Assembly (NCBI GenBank): GCA_963789075.1
Contig: CAWBJQ010000011.1
Location: 62,001 to 126,000 of the forward strand
Source of the DNA: DATATJ01 sp963789075
Lineage (GTDB): Bacteria > Acidobacteriota > Vicinamibacteria > Vicinamibacterales > CAVVIG01
DNA: 64,000 nucleotides
Direction of reading: 5' to 3'
Both the position numbers and the translations under genes were made by a program. Of this stretch, positions 35,693 through 46,397 are shown piece by piece. Position 1 is the stretch's first letter. Each line of letters opens with the position of its first letter. The notes under the pieces are model-generated. The model ran no database searches. It was not told the origin of the DNA and saw nothing but the letters and a program-made list of their open reading frames with translations.

Positions 35693-37612
35693 ATGGCCGC
35701 CACGAACTCGAAGAAGAAAGGGACTCCGCGCTTCAACCCCCGCGCCGGCGATCGCCGCGGGCAGCGTCCCCTCGGCACGCGTCCCGCATCGTCGCTGTGG
35801 TATGTGCTCGGCTTTCTTGCCCTGCTCGCGCTCGCGCAGGCGTACTATCTCGCGCCCGGGGCTCGAACGGTCCCGTACAGCGAATTCAAGCAGATGATCA
35901 AGGATGGCCAGGTCGAGAAGGTGACCATCGGCGATCAGCTGATTCACGGGGAGCTGAAGCAAGGGGCAGACAGCAAAGCCAAAACCTTTCAGACGACGCG
36001 CGTCGAGGATCCGAAGCTGACCGAGGAGCTCGAGGCCAAAGGCGTGAATTACAGCGGCGAGCTGATCAACCGGTGGCTGCCCGACCTGCTCGGCTGGGTC
36101 GTCCCGCTCCTCTTCTTCGTCGGGATCTGGGGCTTCTTCTTCCGCCGCATGAGCGGCGCCGAAGGGGGCGTCATGTCGTTCGCGCGCAGCCGCGGGAAGA
36201 TCTACGCCGACGATGAAGTGAAAGTGCGGTTCACCGACGTCGCCGGGGTCGAAGAAGCGTGCGACGAGCTCAAGGAGATCGTCGAGTTCCTGAAGAACCC
36301 GAAGAAATACACGAACCTCGGCGGCCGGATTCCGAAAGGCGTCCTATTGGTCGGGCCTCCGGGCACGGGCAAGACGCTGCTTGCGCGAGCCGTCGCCGGC
36401 GAAGCCCACGTGCCCTTCTTCAGCCTGAGCGGATCCGAGTTCGTCGAGATGTTCGTCGGTGTGGGCGCCGCGCGCATTCGCGATCTGTTCCAGCAGGCCG
36501 AAGCGAAGGCGCCCTGCATCGTGTTCATCGACGAGCTCGACGCGCTCGGCAAAGCGCGCGTGCAGAGCCCGATCGGCAGCCATGAGGAACGCGAGCAGAC
36601 GTTGAATCAGCTGCTCGCCGAGATGGACGGGTTCGACTCGCGCAAGGGCGTCATCATCATGGGCGCGACCAACCGGCCCGAGGTGCTCGACGCGGCGCTG
36701 CTCCGCCCCGGCCGGTTCGATCGGCAGGTGCTCGTGGACAAGCCCGACGTCAAAGGACGCGAGGACATCCTGCGCATTCACGCGAAGGGCGTGAAAATCG
36801 CGCCCGACGTGGATCTGAAAGTGGTCGCGGCGCGGACCGCTGGCTTCGCCGGCGCCGACCTCGCGAATCTGATCAACGAGGCGGCGCTGCTGGCGGCGCG
36901 CAACGACAAGTCTTTGGTGGACATGCGGGATTTCGAGTCCGCCATCGATCGGCTGATTGCCGGGCTCGAGAAGAAGCGCGTGATGAGCACCAAGGAGCGC
37001 CGCATCGTCGCGTACCACGAGTCGGGCCACGCCATCGTCGCGAGCGTGCTGCCAGGGCTCGATCCGGTGCACAAAATCTCGATCGTGCAGCGGGGCTTTG
37101 GTGCGCTCGGCTACACGATGCAGCTGCCGCTCGAAGATCGCTATTTGATGACGCGCGGCGATCTCCTCAGCCAGCTCGCCGTGCTGCTCGGCGGCCGGAC
37201 GGCGGAAGAGATCGCTCTGGGCGAGATCTCGACCGGCGCGCAGAACGATCTGCAGCGCGCGACCGACATCGCCCGCGCGATGGTGACCGAGTTCGGCATG
37301 AGCGACGAGCTGGGTGCGATCAACTACGACGGCAACAAGCGCGCGAAGTTTCTGGACCTGCCGCTGCCGCAGGAGCGCGGCATGTACGCCGAGGAGACCG
37401 CTCAGAAAATCGACGCGGAGATCAAGCGCATTCTCACCGACGCGCACGACACTGCGCGTCGCATCCTCAGTACCGAACGCGGCAAGCTCGAAACCGTCAC
37501 GCAGCGGCTCCTCGAGATCGAGGTCATGGACGGCGAAGAGCTGCGGACCCTGCTGGGCGTCCAGAAGACGACGCTGCCGGACGAGTCGGTCCCGCTGCCG
37601 TCGACCGACTGA
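35693..37612 (+). CDS. ftsH: ATP-dependent zinc metalloprotease FtsH
   Basis: A 639-residue membrane-bound AAA protease that degrades misassembled membrane proteins and regulators. Two helices (about 35-55 and 128-150) flank a periplasmic domain. Walker A GPPGTGKT begins at 221, and the second region of homology (ATNRPEVLDAALLRPGRFDRQV) follows. Zinc-site HESGH is at 442-446. The basic N-terminal extension (KKKGTPRFNPRAGDRRGQRP) is somewhat longer than usual. The start ATG 35693 is 13 nt after the clpB stop, so the two are probably one transcript. Confidence 0.96.
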   Translation: MAATNSKKKGTPRFNPRAGDRRGQRPLGTRPASSLWYVLGFLALLALAQAYYLAPGARTVPYSEFKQMIKDGQVEKVTIGDQLIHGELKQGADSKAKTFQTTRVEDPKLTEELEAKGVNYSGELINRWLPDLLGWVVPLLFFVGIWGFFFRRMSGAEGGVMSFARSRGKIYADDEVKVRFTDVAGVEEACDELKEIVEFLKNPKKYTNLGGRIPKGVLLVGPPGTGKTLLARAVAGEAHVPFFSLSGSEFVEMFVGVGAARIRDLFQQAEAKAPCIVFIDELDALGKARVQSPIGSHEEREQTLNQLLAEMDGFDSRKGVIIMGATNRPEVLDAALLRPGRFDRQVLVDKPDVKGREDILRIHAKGVKIAPDVDLKVVAARTAGFAGADLANLINEAALLAARNDKSLVDMRDFESAIDRLIAGLEKKRVMSTKERRIVAYHESGHAIVASVLPGLDPVHKISIVQRGFGALGYTMQLPLEDRYLMTRGDLLSQLAVLLGGRTAEEIALGEISTGAQNDLQRATDIARAMVTEFGMSDELGAINYDGNKRAKFLDLPLPQERGMYAEETAQKIDAEIKRILTDAHDTARRILSTERGKLETVTQRLLEIEVMDGEELRTLLGVQKTTLPDESVPLPSTD

Positions 37613-37618
37613 CCGTAG

Positions 37619-37717
37619 GTGTAGCGCGAAGGCTTTAGCCGAGCGCTGCCCCGCGCACGCGCCGCTCGGCTGACCTGTCCGCCGGAGCCTTGGCGGAGGT
37701 GGAAGCCATCGCGCTAC
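37619..37717. repeat. REP-like element after ftsH
   Basis: TGTAGCGCGAAGGCTTTAGC (37619 onwards) and CCGAGCG face CGCTCGGCT (about 37662-37670); the element closes with ATCGCGCTACA at 37708-37718. The second half carries CCGCC(GGAGCCTT)GGCGG, a further hairpin. It lies between the convergent ftsH and MFS genes. Confidence 0.75.
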
Positions 37718-37723
37718 ATGGTG

Positions 37724-38902
37724 TCAGCCAATCGCCTCCGGCAGCAGCGCTCCCCTGCCGGCTTCCGTCCAGTAGGCGAAGGCAATCGCTCCCATCACCA
37801 ACTGGACGCCGACGATGAGCGCGACGCAGGCGCTCCAGCCGCCGCGCGACCAGACCACTGCAGGCAGTACGCTGCCGACGCTGCCGCCGGCGTAATAGCA
37901 GGTGGAATACAGCCCGATCGCCAGCCCTCGGCCGTTTCTGGCGGTGGCTCCGACGTGGCTGCTGGCAGTCGCCTGCGTGACGAACACGGAAGTGCCGAAG
38001 AACGAGAGGCCGGCGATCACCAGCGTCAACGAAGGCGCGAGGGTCAGCAGCACCGCGGCGATACCCACGGCCACCGCCGCGACGAACGAGCGGCGCCGGC
38101 CATAGCCGTCGATCCAGCGGCCGGCGATCGGCGTGACGATCGCGCCGAGCAGATAGGTGATGAAGATCCAGCCGAGTGCCGCGGTGGACAATCCGAACGG
38201 CGCCGCGGCCAGGTAGAACGTGACATACGTGAAAGTCGCGACCTGCACGCAGAGAATGCAGAAGCCGATGGCGTACGTGGCGATGAGCTGCGTGTTGCGC
38301 AGGTGCGAGGAGAGCGCGCCCCGCATTGACGCCTGATCGCCGTGGCGCCCCCTGCGCTCAGTGGGGAGCTGCCACCACAGCACCGCGGCGGCTGCGAGGT
38401 TCAGCGCTCCGATCACGCCGAACGACGTCTGCCACGTGAGGGCCGCGGCCACGACGCCCATCAGCGCGCGCCCCGTGAACCCGCCGACGACCGTGCCGCT
38501 GACGTAGGCGGCAGTGGCGCTCCCAGCCGTGGCGGCCGGCCATTCTTCGTGGATGTACGCAATCGCGATGGCGAATATGCCCGGCGTCGTCAGCCCCTGC
38601 ATGAATCGCCAGAAGATCAACTGCGGCAGGGTGACCGCCGTGGCCGCCAGCAGGGTCGCCGCGGCAAGCGCGAACGCGGACGACACGATCATCCGTCTCA
38701 GCCCGAATCGATCGGCCAGCCGTCCGACCACCGGCGCGGCGAGCGCGACGGCGACGGTCGGCGCCGTGATCGTGAGGCTCACGCGCAGCGCCGACGCGTG
38801 AAACGTGCGCGCCAGGAACGGCAGCAGCGGCTGCGTCGCATACAGATCGAGGAACGCGGAGAAGCCGGCGAGGACGATGGGAAACGCGCGCGGGCGTGGC
38901 AC
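37724..38902 (-). CDS. MFS transporter (YnfM-like)
   Basis: A 392-residue, 12-helix major facilitator. The motif-A loop GRLADRFGLRRM lies between helices 2 and 3, and IDGYGRRRSF holds the equivalent loop in the second half. FIGURE-typical sequence LYATQPLLPFLARTFHAS and GYVHEE-like IAYIHEEWP resemble the YnfM/arabinose-efflux-like subgroup of drug/metabolite exporters. The substrate is unknown. It is divergent from the secreted cupin gene, 32 bp away. Confidence 0.85.
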   Translation of the reverse strand: MPRPRAFPIVLAGFSAFLDLYATQPLLPFLARTFHASALRVSLTITAPTVAVALAAPVVGRLADRFGLRRMIVSSAFALAAATLLAATAVTLPQLIFWRFMQGLTTPGIFAIAIAYIHEEWPAATAGSATAAYVSGTVVGGFTGRALMGVVAAALTWQTSFGVIGALNLAAAAVLWWQLPTERRGRHGDQASMRGALSSHLRNTQLIATYAIGFCILCVQVATFTYVTFYLAAAPFGLSTAALGWIFITYLLGAIVTPIAGRWIDGYGRRRSFVAAVAVGIAAVLLTLAPSLTLVIAGLSFFGTSVFVTQATASSHVGATARNGRGLAIGLYSTCYYAGGSVGSVLPAVVWSRGGWSACVALIVGVQLVMGAIAFAYWTEAGRGALLPEAIG

Positions 38903-38934
38903 TGCACTATTATGGCGGGCAAAGGAGACGCGCG

Positions 38935-39414
38935 ATGACCCTCACCCGCACCATCACTTCAGGACTCTGGCTGTTCGGCGCCGTGCTGCTCGCCGGCGCG
39001 TCGGCCGTCGGCGTCGAGCGCCAAGGCACGCCGATGCAGCCGGCCGGCACGCCGCTGGTCGATGCCGTTCACAAGCGCATGCAGCCGGAGGCCGCGATCA
39101 CCGGCGGCAGCGTCAAGGTGTTCGGCGACCCGGCCCTGCCCGGCATGTACGTGTATCGCAACCGCTTCGGCCCGGGACAGACCAGCCGCCCGCACTTCCA
39201 CGATCAGGATCGCTACGTCACGGTGATCAAGGGGACGTGGTGGACCGGAGAAGGCGACGTCTTCGAGCCCGACAAGATGGTGCCGATCAAGACGGGCGGC
39301 TTCATGTTTCACCCCGCCGGCTTCCACCACTACGACGGCGCCAAAGACGAAGAGGTCATCGTGCAGATCATGGGTATGGGACCGGTGAAGACGACCCAGA
39401 CCGAGAACAAATAA
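38935..39414 (+). CDS. Secreted cupin-domain protein
   Basis: About 159 residues: a signal peptide (MTLTRTITSGLWLFGAVLLAGASA), then a cupin barrel. Metal-site residues are visible in RPHFHDQDRYVTVIKGTWWTGEGD (the His pair and Glu of motif 1) and FHPAGFHHYDGAKDEEVIVQI (motif 2). ATG 38935 is chosen since a signal peptide begins there; an upstream frame start at 38896 overlaps the MFS gene. The substrate is unknown, probably a small-molecule dioxygenase or isomerase-like role in the envelope. Confidence 0.8.
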   Translation: MTLTRTITSGLWLFGAVLLAGASAVGVERQGTPMQPAGTPLVDAVHKRMQPEAAITGGSVKVFGDPALPGMYVYRNRFGPGQTSRPHFHDQDRYVTVIKGTWWTGEGDVFEPDKMVPIKTGGFMFHPAGFHHYDGAKDEEVIVQIMGMGPVKTTQTENK

Positions 39415-39424
39415 AGAACCAGTC

Positions 39425-39530
39425 GATGAATCTGGTAATCGGGTGATTGGTACTCTGGTAATTGAGTGTTCTATCGGGCATCAATTCAATTACCCAATTA
39501 CCCAATTACCCGATTACCTGATTCTTCATC
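39425..39530. repeat. AT-rich unit-repeat hairpin (GGTAATTG / CAATTACC units)
   Basis: The left arm (39425-39465) carries GGTAATCGG, GTGATTGGT and GGTAATTGA. The right arm (39481-39530) carries TCAATTACC, CAATTACC, CAATTACC and CGATTACC. The outer ends GATGAATC and GATTCTTCATC also pair. The AT content is strikingly high for this genome. The right end touches the stop of the CDGSH gene. Confidence 0.75.
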
Positions 39531-39753
39531 TCGCGGGTTTGTCGCCGCTTCCGCGCACCGCGGCTTCCGCGGCGGCGAAGCCGATTTTCGAATGCGTGCC
39601 GTCACAGAACGGCTTGGTCGTCGATCCGCCGCAGCGGCAGAGGGCGAACGGACGCTTCGCGATCTGGTAGGGATTCCCATTCCAGTCCACCAGCGTCACA
39701 TCGTCGCCTTCGACCAGATACGGGCCGTTCTGCCGCACTTTGATATTCGCCAT
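39526..39753 (-). CDS. CDGSH iron-sulfur domain protein
   Basis: A 75-residue protein carrying one complete CDGSH [2Fe-2S] motif: Cys39, Cys41, Cys50 and His54 within CRCGGSTTKPFCDGTH. The N-terminal half (IKVRQNGPYLVEGDDVTLVDWNGNPY) is the small beta region common in bacterial monodomain forms. It probably carries electrons or clusters in the cytoplasm. ATG 39753 is used; the frame opens at 39792 inside a repeat. It lies 124 bp beyond the Rho stop, on the same strand as rho. Confidence 0.9.
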   Translation of the reverse strand: MANIKVRQNGPYLVEGDDVTLVDWNGNPYQIAKRPFALCRCGGSTTKPFCDGTHSKIGFAAAEAAVRGSGDKPAR

Positions 39754-39757
39754 AGAA

Positions 39758-39850
39758 TTCAACCTCGCCACCACGGGGGACACTGAGGGCATGGAGGAAG
39801 GATCTTCGAGGTGTGAGCCCCCGTGTCCTCTGTGTCCTCCGTGGTTTGTA
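39758..39850. repeat. Unit-repeat hairpin between rho and the CDGSH gene
   Basis: The left arm ACCACGGGGGACACTGAGGG with CATGGAGG (39774-39800) faces CCCCGTGTCCTCTGTGTCCT with CCGTGGT (39821-39847). It is the clearest member of the CACGGAGG family. It directly precedes the CDGSH start codon on the minus strand. Confidence 0.75.
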
Positions 39851-39876
39851 GTTTCGCTTGTGTTTTCCGTCGGCCG

Positions 39877-41325
<1,449 letters not shown>

Positions 41326-41364
41326 GGAGGCTCTCGAGAAGAAAAACGTGGAAGGAGTCGAGGA

Positions 41365-41422
41365 TATCAGATTCGAGATTTGCGGATCTAAGGATTTGAG
41401 AATCTAAGGATTTGAGACTCAC
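41365..41422. repeat. Short unit repeat (GATTTGAG / AATCTAAG units)
   Basis: GGATTTGAGAATCTAAGGAT and TTGAGACTC repeat 8-nt units between the rho start and the end of the CoA-binding gene. The last units overlap that gene's stop codon. A further case of small-unit intergenic arrays. Confidence 0.5.
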
Positions 41423-41795
41423 ATTCTCAAGTCATAAGGGTTTTCACCGATGGCGATGATGCTGCACGCGACGATCGGCTTGATGTCGAGCGCCCGCGCG
41501 CGGGCAATCACTTCGTCGCCGTCGGCGCCGGGATTCAGCCAGACCTCGGGAATCTGCTTCTTCGCAATCTCATCCATCACGAGGACGCCCGCGTCGGGCG
41601 GCAGATACACGGACGCCATGTCGATCGGGCCCGGCACGTCGAGCACCGACGCGTAGGCCTTGAGCCCTTCCACGATCGCGCGTGCGGATTAATCGGGATG
41701 ACGGTGTAGCCCTGCTGACGGAACGCGCGCACCGCGCGGTTTCCGAACTTGCGGCGATCGCTCGACGCGCCGATCACGGCGACGATTTTCGACAT
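41419..41795 (-). CDS. CoA-binding domain protein (frameshifted)
   Basis: A protein of about 125 residues with a single Rossmann-like CoA-binding domain of the YccU type. The N-terminal VAVIGASSDRRKFGNRAVRAFRQQG, YTVIPINPHA, then after a break near 41690 IVEGLKAYASVLDVPGPIDM, VYLPPDAGV and VWLNPGADGDEVIARARALDI are the family's blocks, in order. One lost base explains the break. Such proteins bind CoA in crystal structures; their physiological role is unclear. Confidence 0.8.
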
Positions 41796-41811
41796 CTCAA
41801 CTAAGGCTTTT

Positions 41812-41882
41812 TAACCACGAAGGCACGAAGGCCGCGAAGGAGGTTCATAGACAAACATAGCTTCGTGAGCTTCGTGGTTCAA
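41812..41882. repeat. Unit-repeat hairpin (CACGAAGG / CCTTCGTG units)
   Basis: AACCACGAAGGCACGAAGGC plus CGCGAAGGAGG (41812-41842) faces CTTCGTGAGCTTCGTGGTT (41861-41879). It lies between the aminotransferase and CoA-binding genes. Confidence 0.7.
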
Positions 41883-41918
41883 ACAAGCAGATCAGACCAC
41901 GACGGCTGGATTCCCCGC

Positions 41919-43145
41919 TCACGCCGCGCGTGCGTGCGCGCGGACGAACTCGAGCAGCCGCGAGCTGCCCTCGCGCAGATTCTCCATCGACGTCGCGTAC
42001 GAAATCCGGATGAAGCCGGGCGCGTCGAACGCTTCGCCCGGCGTCACCGCGACGCGCGCCTCGTCCAGCAGCGCCTGGGCGAAGTCGGTCGACGTGCGGA
42101 GCCCGCCCGGCTCGATGCCCGACAGCACCTCGCTGATGTCGAGGAACATGTAGAACGCGCCGGCCGGCTTCCGGCAGACCAGACGCGGATCGGCGCGTCA
42201 ACCAGCCGGACAGGCTGTCGCGGCGCTGACCCGGTATTCGTCGAGCATCACCCGCACGGGCTCCTGCGATCCGGTCAGCGCCGGCCAGCGCCGCTTTCTG
42301 CGTGATCGATGAGACGTTCGACGTGGCGTGGCTCTGAATCGCGCCGCAGGCGGCGATGAGCGGCGCCGGTCCGATCGTCCAGCCGCAGCGCCAGCCGGTC
42401 ATCGCGTACGCCTTCGACGCCGATCCGCAGAGCACCGTCAGATCGCGGCACTTCCGGGCCAGTACGGCCGGCAGGTTGTGCGGCGACCGCGTCGTAAATC
42501 AGCTGTCTCGTAGCAGAGGTCGACGACGATCCAGATGCCCGCGCGCCGCGGCGATCTCGGCGATCGCGGCGAGCTCGTCCTCGGAGATGAGCGCGCCCGT
42601 CGGGTTGCACGGCGAGTTGATGATGATGCCGCGCGTCCGCGGCGGTGACCGCGTCGAGAATCGCGTCGGCGCGGATCGCGAAGCCATCGTCGGCGTGCGT
42701 CCGCACGAGCACCGGCGTCGCGTCGGCGAGCTTGACCTGCTCGGTGAGCGTCGGCCAGTACGGCGCGTGCGTGATCACTTCGTCGCCGCGGCCGAACAGC
42801 GCGAGCGCCGCGTTGAACAGCGCCTGCTTGCCGCCGGCGGTCACGATGACTTCCGACTCGGCGTACTCGACGCCGTAGTCGAGCACGATACCGGTCGGCA
42901 GATCGCCCGCTTCAGCTCGACGATGCCAGACGACGGCGTGTATTTGGTGAAGTTGGCGTCGATCGCTTCGTGCGCCGGCGGTCTTGATCGCATCGGGCGT
43001 CGCGAAGTCGGGCTCGCCCGCGCCGAAGTCGATCACCTCGACGCCCTTCGCGCCGCAGCCGGTCGACCGTGGCGGTGACCTTCATCGTCGGCGACCCGGA
43101 AATGCGCGTGGTGCGATCGGCGAGCTTCATAGCGGCGAGTGTCAT
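41919..43145 (-). CDS. Class I aminotransferase, aspartate-type (frameshifted)
   Basis: A PLP-dependent aspartate/aromatic-type aminotransferase of about 400 residues, assembled from at least five frame segments. Blocks in order: MKLADRTTRIS and VIDFGAGEPDFATPDAIKTA, FTKYTPSSGIVELK, VIVTAGGKQALFNAALALF, APYWPTLTEQVKLADATPVLV, IINSPCNPTGALIS, then GSASKAYAMTGWRCGW with the PLP lysine, and FIRISYATSMENLREGSSRL at the end. Breaks occur near 43050, 42976, 42900, 42640, 42510, 42400 and 42200; those resolved are single extra bases. The start ATG 43145 overlaps the coaD stop as ATGA. Confidence 0.85.
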
Positions 43146-43644
43146 CGGGATGTGATGGGCTGTGCAGCGATCTTGTCGCGCAGGCGCGCTTCGACCATGT
43201 CCGGCACGAGGCCGTGCACGCGGCCGCCGAGCGCGAAGACTTCCTTGATCAGCCGCGAGCTGATGTAGGTGTACTGCTCGGCCGGCATCATGAACACCGT
43301 GTCGATCTTGCGGCTTCAGCCGCTGGTTCATCAGCGCCATCTGAAATTCGAATTCGAAATCGGAGACGGCGCGCAGGCCCGCGCACGATCACCTGGGCCT
43401 TCCGCCGCTCGACGTAGTCGACCAGCAGACCGTCGAACGTGTCGACTTCGACGTTCGGCTGATCCTTGAACACGGTGCGCGCGATCTCGACGCGCTCGGC
43501 CATCGTGAAGAGCGGCGCTTTCTCCGCGTTCACCAGAATCGCGACGATGATGCGATCGAAGAGGCGCGCGCCGCGCGAGATGATGTCCACGTGCCCGTTG
43601 GTCAGCGGATCGAACGAACCAGGATAAACGGCTAGCGTGGACAT
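43142..43644 (-). CDS. coaD: Phosphopantetheine adenylyltransferase (frameshifted)
   Basis: Transfers AMP from ATP to 4'-phosphopantetheine in CoA synthesis. The nucleotidyltransferase motif YPGSFDPLTNGHVDII opens the protein. IIVAILVNAEKAPLFT and VIVRGLRAVSDFEFE follow after removing one C near 43380. A second extra base near 43310 (context CCG-C-AAG) hides PKIDTVFMM. The C-terminal YTYISSRLIKEV region follows, to a TGA at 43142-43144. About 167 residues in all. ATG 43644 lies inside the end of rsmD and its stop overlaps the aminotransferase start, so the three genes are tightly coupled. Confidence 0.9.
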
Positions 43645-44191
43645 GCGTAGAATGCCAGAGCACTGTCGCCCGACGTCACCTCGCGCGTGCGCGCGCAGCC
43701 GGCCCGCCGATGCCGGCGCACGGACGCGTCCGCGCATGTTCGAGCACGATCACCCCGCCGGCGCGAGCGACGTCGGCCGCCTGTGCGAGAACCGCCGCGA
43801 TGCTGATCGTCGTGCTCGCCGTACGGCGGGTCGAGCAGGATGAGGTCGAACGCGGCTGCCTTCGCAGACAGATCAGCGAGCGCCCGTGTAGCGCTTGCGC
43901 GGACGATAGCATAGCCCTCCGCCACTCCGCAGTGCGCGAGGTTGCCCGCGATCAGCGCCTGCGGCGCGGCGATCCTGCTCGACGAAGGTCACGTGGGCGG
44001 CGCCGCGGCTGAGCGCCTCGATGCCCACCGCGCCCGTGCCGGCGTAGCCGTCGAGCACCCGCGCGCCCGCCGATCCGCGGCGCGAGGATATTGAACAGCG
44101 TCTCGCGCAGCTTGTCGGACGTCGGCCGCAGGCCGTCCCACGTCGGCGGCTTCAGCCGCCGTCCTTTCAACGATCCCGCAATCACGCGCAT
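43632..44191 (-). CDS. rsmD: 16S rRNA (guanine966-N2)-methyltransferase (frameshifted)
   Basis: An AdoMet-dependent methyltransferase acting on 16S rRNA. MRVIAGSLKGRRLKPPTWDG and RPTSDKLRETLFNIL are the typical N-terminus. VLDGYAGTGAVGIEALSRGA is the AdoMet loop, and FDLILLDPPYGE holds the catalytic DPPY. Extra bases interrupt the frame near 44075, 43965, 43885 and 43800. The corrected frame ends in a TAG at 43632-43634, 13 nt inside coaD, the common rsmD-coaD order. About 185 residues. Confidence 0.87.
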
Positions 44192-44211
44192 ATCTTGACG
44201 ATCGATCGCAA

Positions 44212-44302
44212 CCTTCGCACGCGCCGCGCACTCTGGCACCCTGGCACTCTGGCACATTCAGCGACCTTCGCTGGCACTCTGGCACGTTGTGGCACCCTGG
44301 CG
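44212..44302. repeat. Direct CTGGCAC unit array
   Basis: ACTCTGGCACCCTGGCACTC, then two more TGGCAC groups (44268-44300), give about seven copies of a 7-8-nt unit in direct orientation. A perfect 6-bp hairpin CAGCGA-CCT-TCGCTG interrupts them. It fills the 110-bp gap between the recG end and the rsmD start. Confidence 0.65.
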
Positions 44303-44305
44303 CCT

Positions 44306-46397
44306 TCACCCAACCTCAATCAGCTTGAACCGCGCTTCCCAGTTCTGCAGCATCCGGGCGACTTCGTCGGGCGGCGGCGCGGTCGATTCGAACCAGCGCG
44401 CGGCTTCCTGCTGCGCCCGATCGAGCAGCTCGTGGTCGCGGACGAGGTCGATCAGGCGAAACGTCGGCATGCCGGCCTGCCGCGTGCCGAAGAAATCGCC
44501 CGGGCCGCGCAGCCGCAGATCGCGCTCGGCGATCTCGAAGCCGTCGGTCGTGTCGGTCATCGCTTTCAGCCGCTCGCGCGCGTCCTCGGACAACGGCGAC
44601 TGATACAGCAGGAAGCAGTACGACTGGTGGCGATCGCGGCCGACGCGGCCGCGCAGCTGGTGCAGTTGCGACAGGCCGAACCGCTCCGCGTGCTCGACGA
44701 TCATCACGCTCGCGTTCGGCACGTCCACGCCGACCTCGACGACCGTCGTCGAGACCAGCATCTGCAGCTCGCCCGCCGCAAACGCCTTCATCACGCGATC
44801 TTTGGCGTCCGACTTCATCCGCCCGTGCAGCAGGCCGATCCGGTACGCTGGAAAGATCTCGTGCGCGAGATGGTCGGCCATCTCGGTCGCCGCCTTCACG
44901 TCGACCTTTTCGGATTCTTCGACGAGCGGATAAATGACGTAGACCTGACGTCCCGCGTCCATCTGCTCGCGGACGAACTGATACACGTCGTCGCGGCGCG
45001 ATTCGGGTTTCGCGGCAGTCTTGATCGGAAGACGGCCAGGCGGCGTGTCGCGAATGACCGACACGTCGAGGTCGCCGTAGAGCGTGAGCGCCAGCGTGCG
45101 CGGGATCGGTGTCGCCGTCATCACCAGCACATCCGGATGCAACCCCTTCGCGCGCAGCGTCGCGCGCTGGAGCACGCCGAAGCGGTGCTGCTCGTCGATC
45201 ACCACCAGCCCGAGCTGGTGGAAGCGCACGTCACCCTGCACCAGCGCATGCGTGCCGACGACCAGCGGGATCGTGCCGGCCTCGACTTCGGCCAATTGCC
45301 GGCGCCGCGCTGCCGTTCCAGTGCTCCCCGTCAGCAGCGCCACACGAAAACGCGACTCGCCCAGCAGCCGCGAGATGTTCATGAAATGCTGCTCGGCGAG
45401 AATCTCGGTCGGCGCCATGAAGGCCACCTGCAGACCGTTTTCCATCGCGACCAGCGCCGCGAGCAGCGCGACGATGGTCTTGCCGGCGCCGACGTCGCCC
45501 TGCAGCAGCCGGTTCATCGGGTGCGGGCGCTGCATGTCGTCGACGATCTGCTTCAGCGACTCCTTCTGTCCGGCCGTGAGGCGGAACGGCAGCACCTTGC
45601 GCGCCGACTCGCGGATGCGATCGTCGACGCGAACGGCCGCCGGCTTCTGCTCGGACGCGGCAAACCGCCGCCGCGCCAGCACGCCCATCTGGAAGAGAAA
45701 CGCCTCCTCGAAGATCAGCCGCTGCTGCGCCGGCGTCGCGAACTGATTCAGGGCCTCGATCGATGCGTCTTCCGGCGGGAAGTGCATCGCCAGCAGCGCG
45801 GCGCCGCGCGACGGGTACCCGTGCCGGATGCGCACGCCTTCGGGCAGATAGTCGGGCAGATCCGCCGGCAGCTTCTGCAGCGCGTCGAACACCAGGCGCC
45901 GCTGAATCTTCGGCGTGACGCTGCCGACCTTTTCGTACACCGGCACGATGCGGCCGGTGTGCAGCGTCTCGCCCTCTTCATCGTCGACGATTTCGTACTG
46001 CGGGTTGGTGATCTGAAGACCGCCTGCGCCCTTCATTTCCACCGCGCCGTACACCACCACGTGCTGGCCGGCGGCGAACACGTCGCGCAGGTACGGCTGA
46101 TTCAGCCAGGTCAGGCGCAGCGCGCCGCTGGGATCGCTGACGAGCGCTTCGAAGATCTTGAAGCCGGGACGCCGCGTGGACCGGAGGCCGCAGCTGAGGA
46201 CGCGTCCGGCAACCGACGCGTGCAGACCCGGTTTCAGCGATGCGATCGGTTGAAGACGGCTGCGATCTTCGTAGCGGATCGGAAAGCGGTAGAGCAGATC
46301 TTCGATCGTCAGCGAGGCCGGCGTGCGCGAGATCGGCGGCGCGCCGCGGTCCGACGCCCTTGAGGAACTGCAGGGGCGTCTCGAGGGCTTCGCTCAC
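44306..46397 (-). CDS. recG: ATP-dependent DNA helicase RecG (one frameshift)
   Basis: A branch-migration helicase that regresses stalled forks. The N-terminal wedge domain reads LETPLQFLKGVGPRRAADL and, past a single extra base near 46312, TIEDLLYRFPIRYEDRS and FKIFEALVSDPSGALRLTWLN. The helicase core is intact: LLQGDVGAGKTIVALLA (Walker A), IDEQHRFGVLQR, TATPIPRTLALTLYGDLD, TVVEVGVDVPNA and QLRGRVGRD. About 697 residues. The GTG start at 46397 overlaps the preceding gene's stop as GTGA, supporting the reconstruction. Confidence 0.94.

Noticed and set aside
39766..39779. Match of CCTCGCCACCAC to the 3' end of tRNA-Phe, as a possible attachment duplicate
   Set aside because: Only 12 nt match, and the match is explained by the CCACCACGG start of the local repeat family; no integrase or cargo adjoins it.
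44212..44302. Short CRISPR array
   Set aside because: Units are 7-8 nt with no unique spacers of regular length and no cas genes.
44195..46363. 722-residue plus-strand frame opposite recG
   Set aside because: Antisense shadow with His/Arg/Gln-rich composition and no domain.
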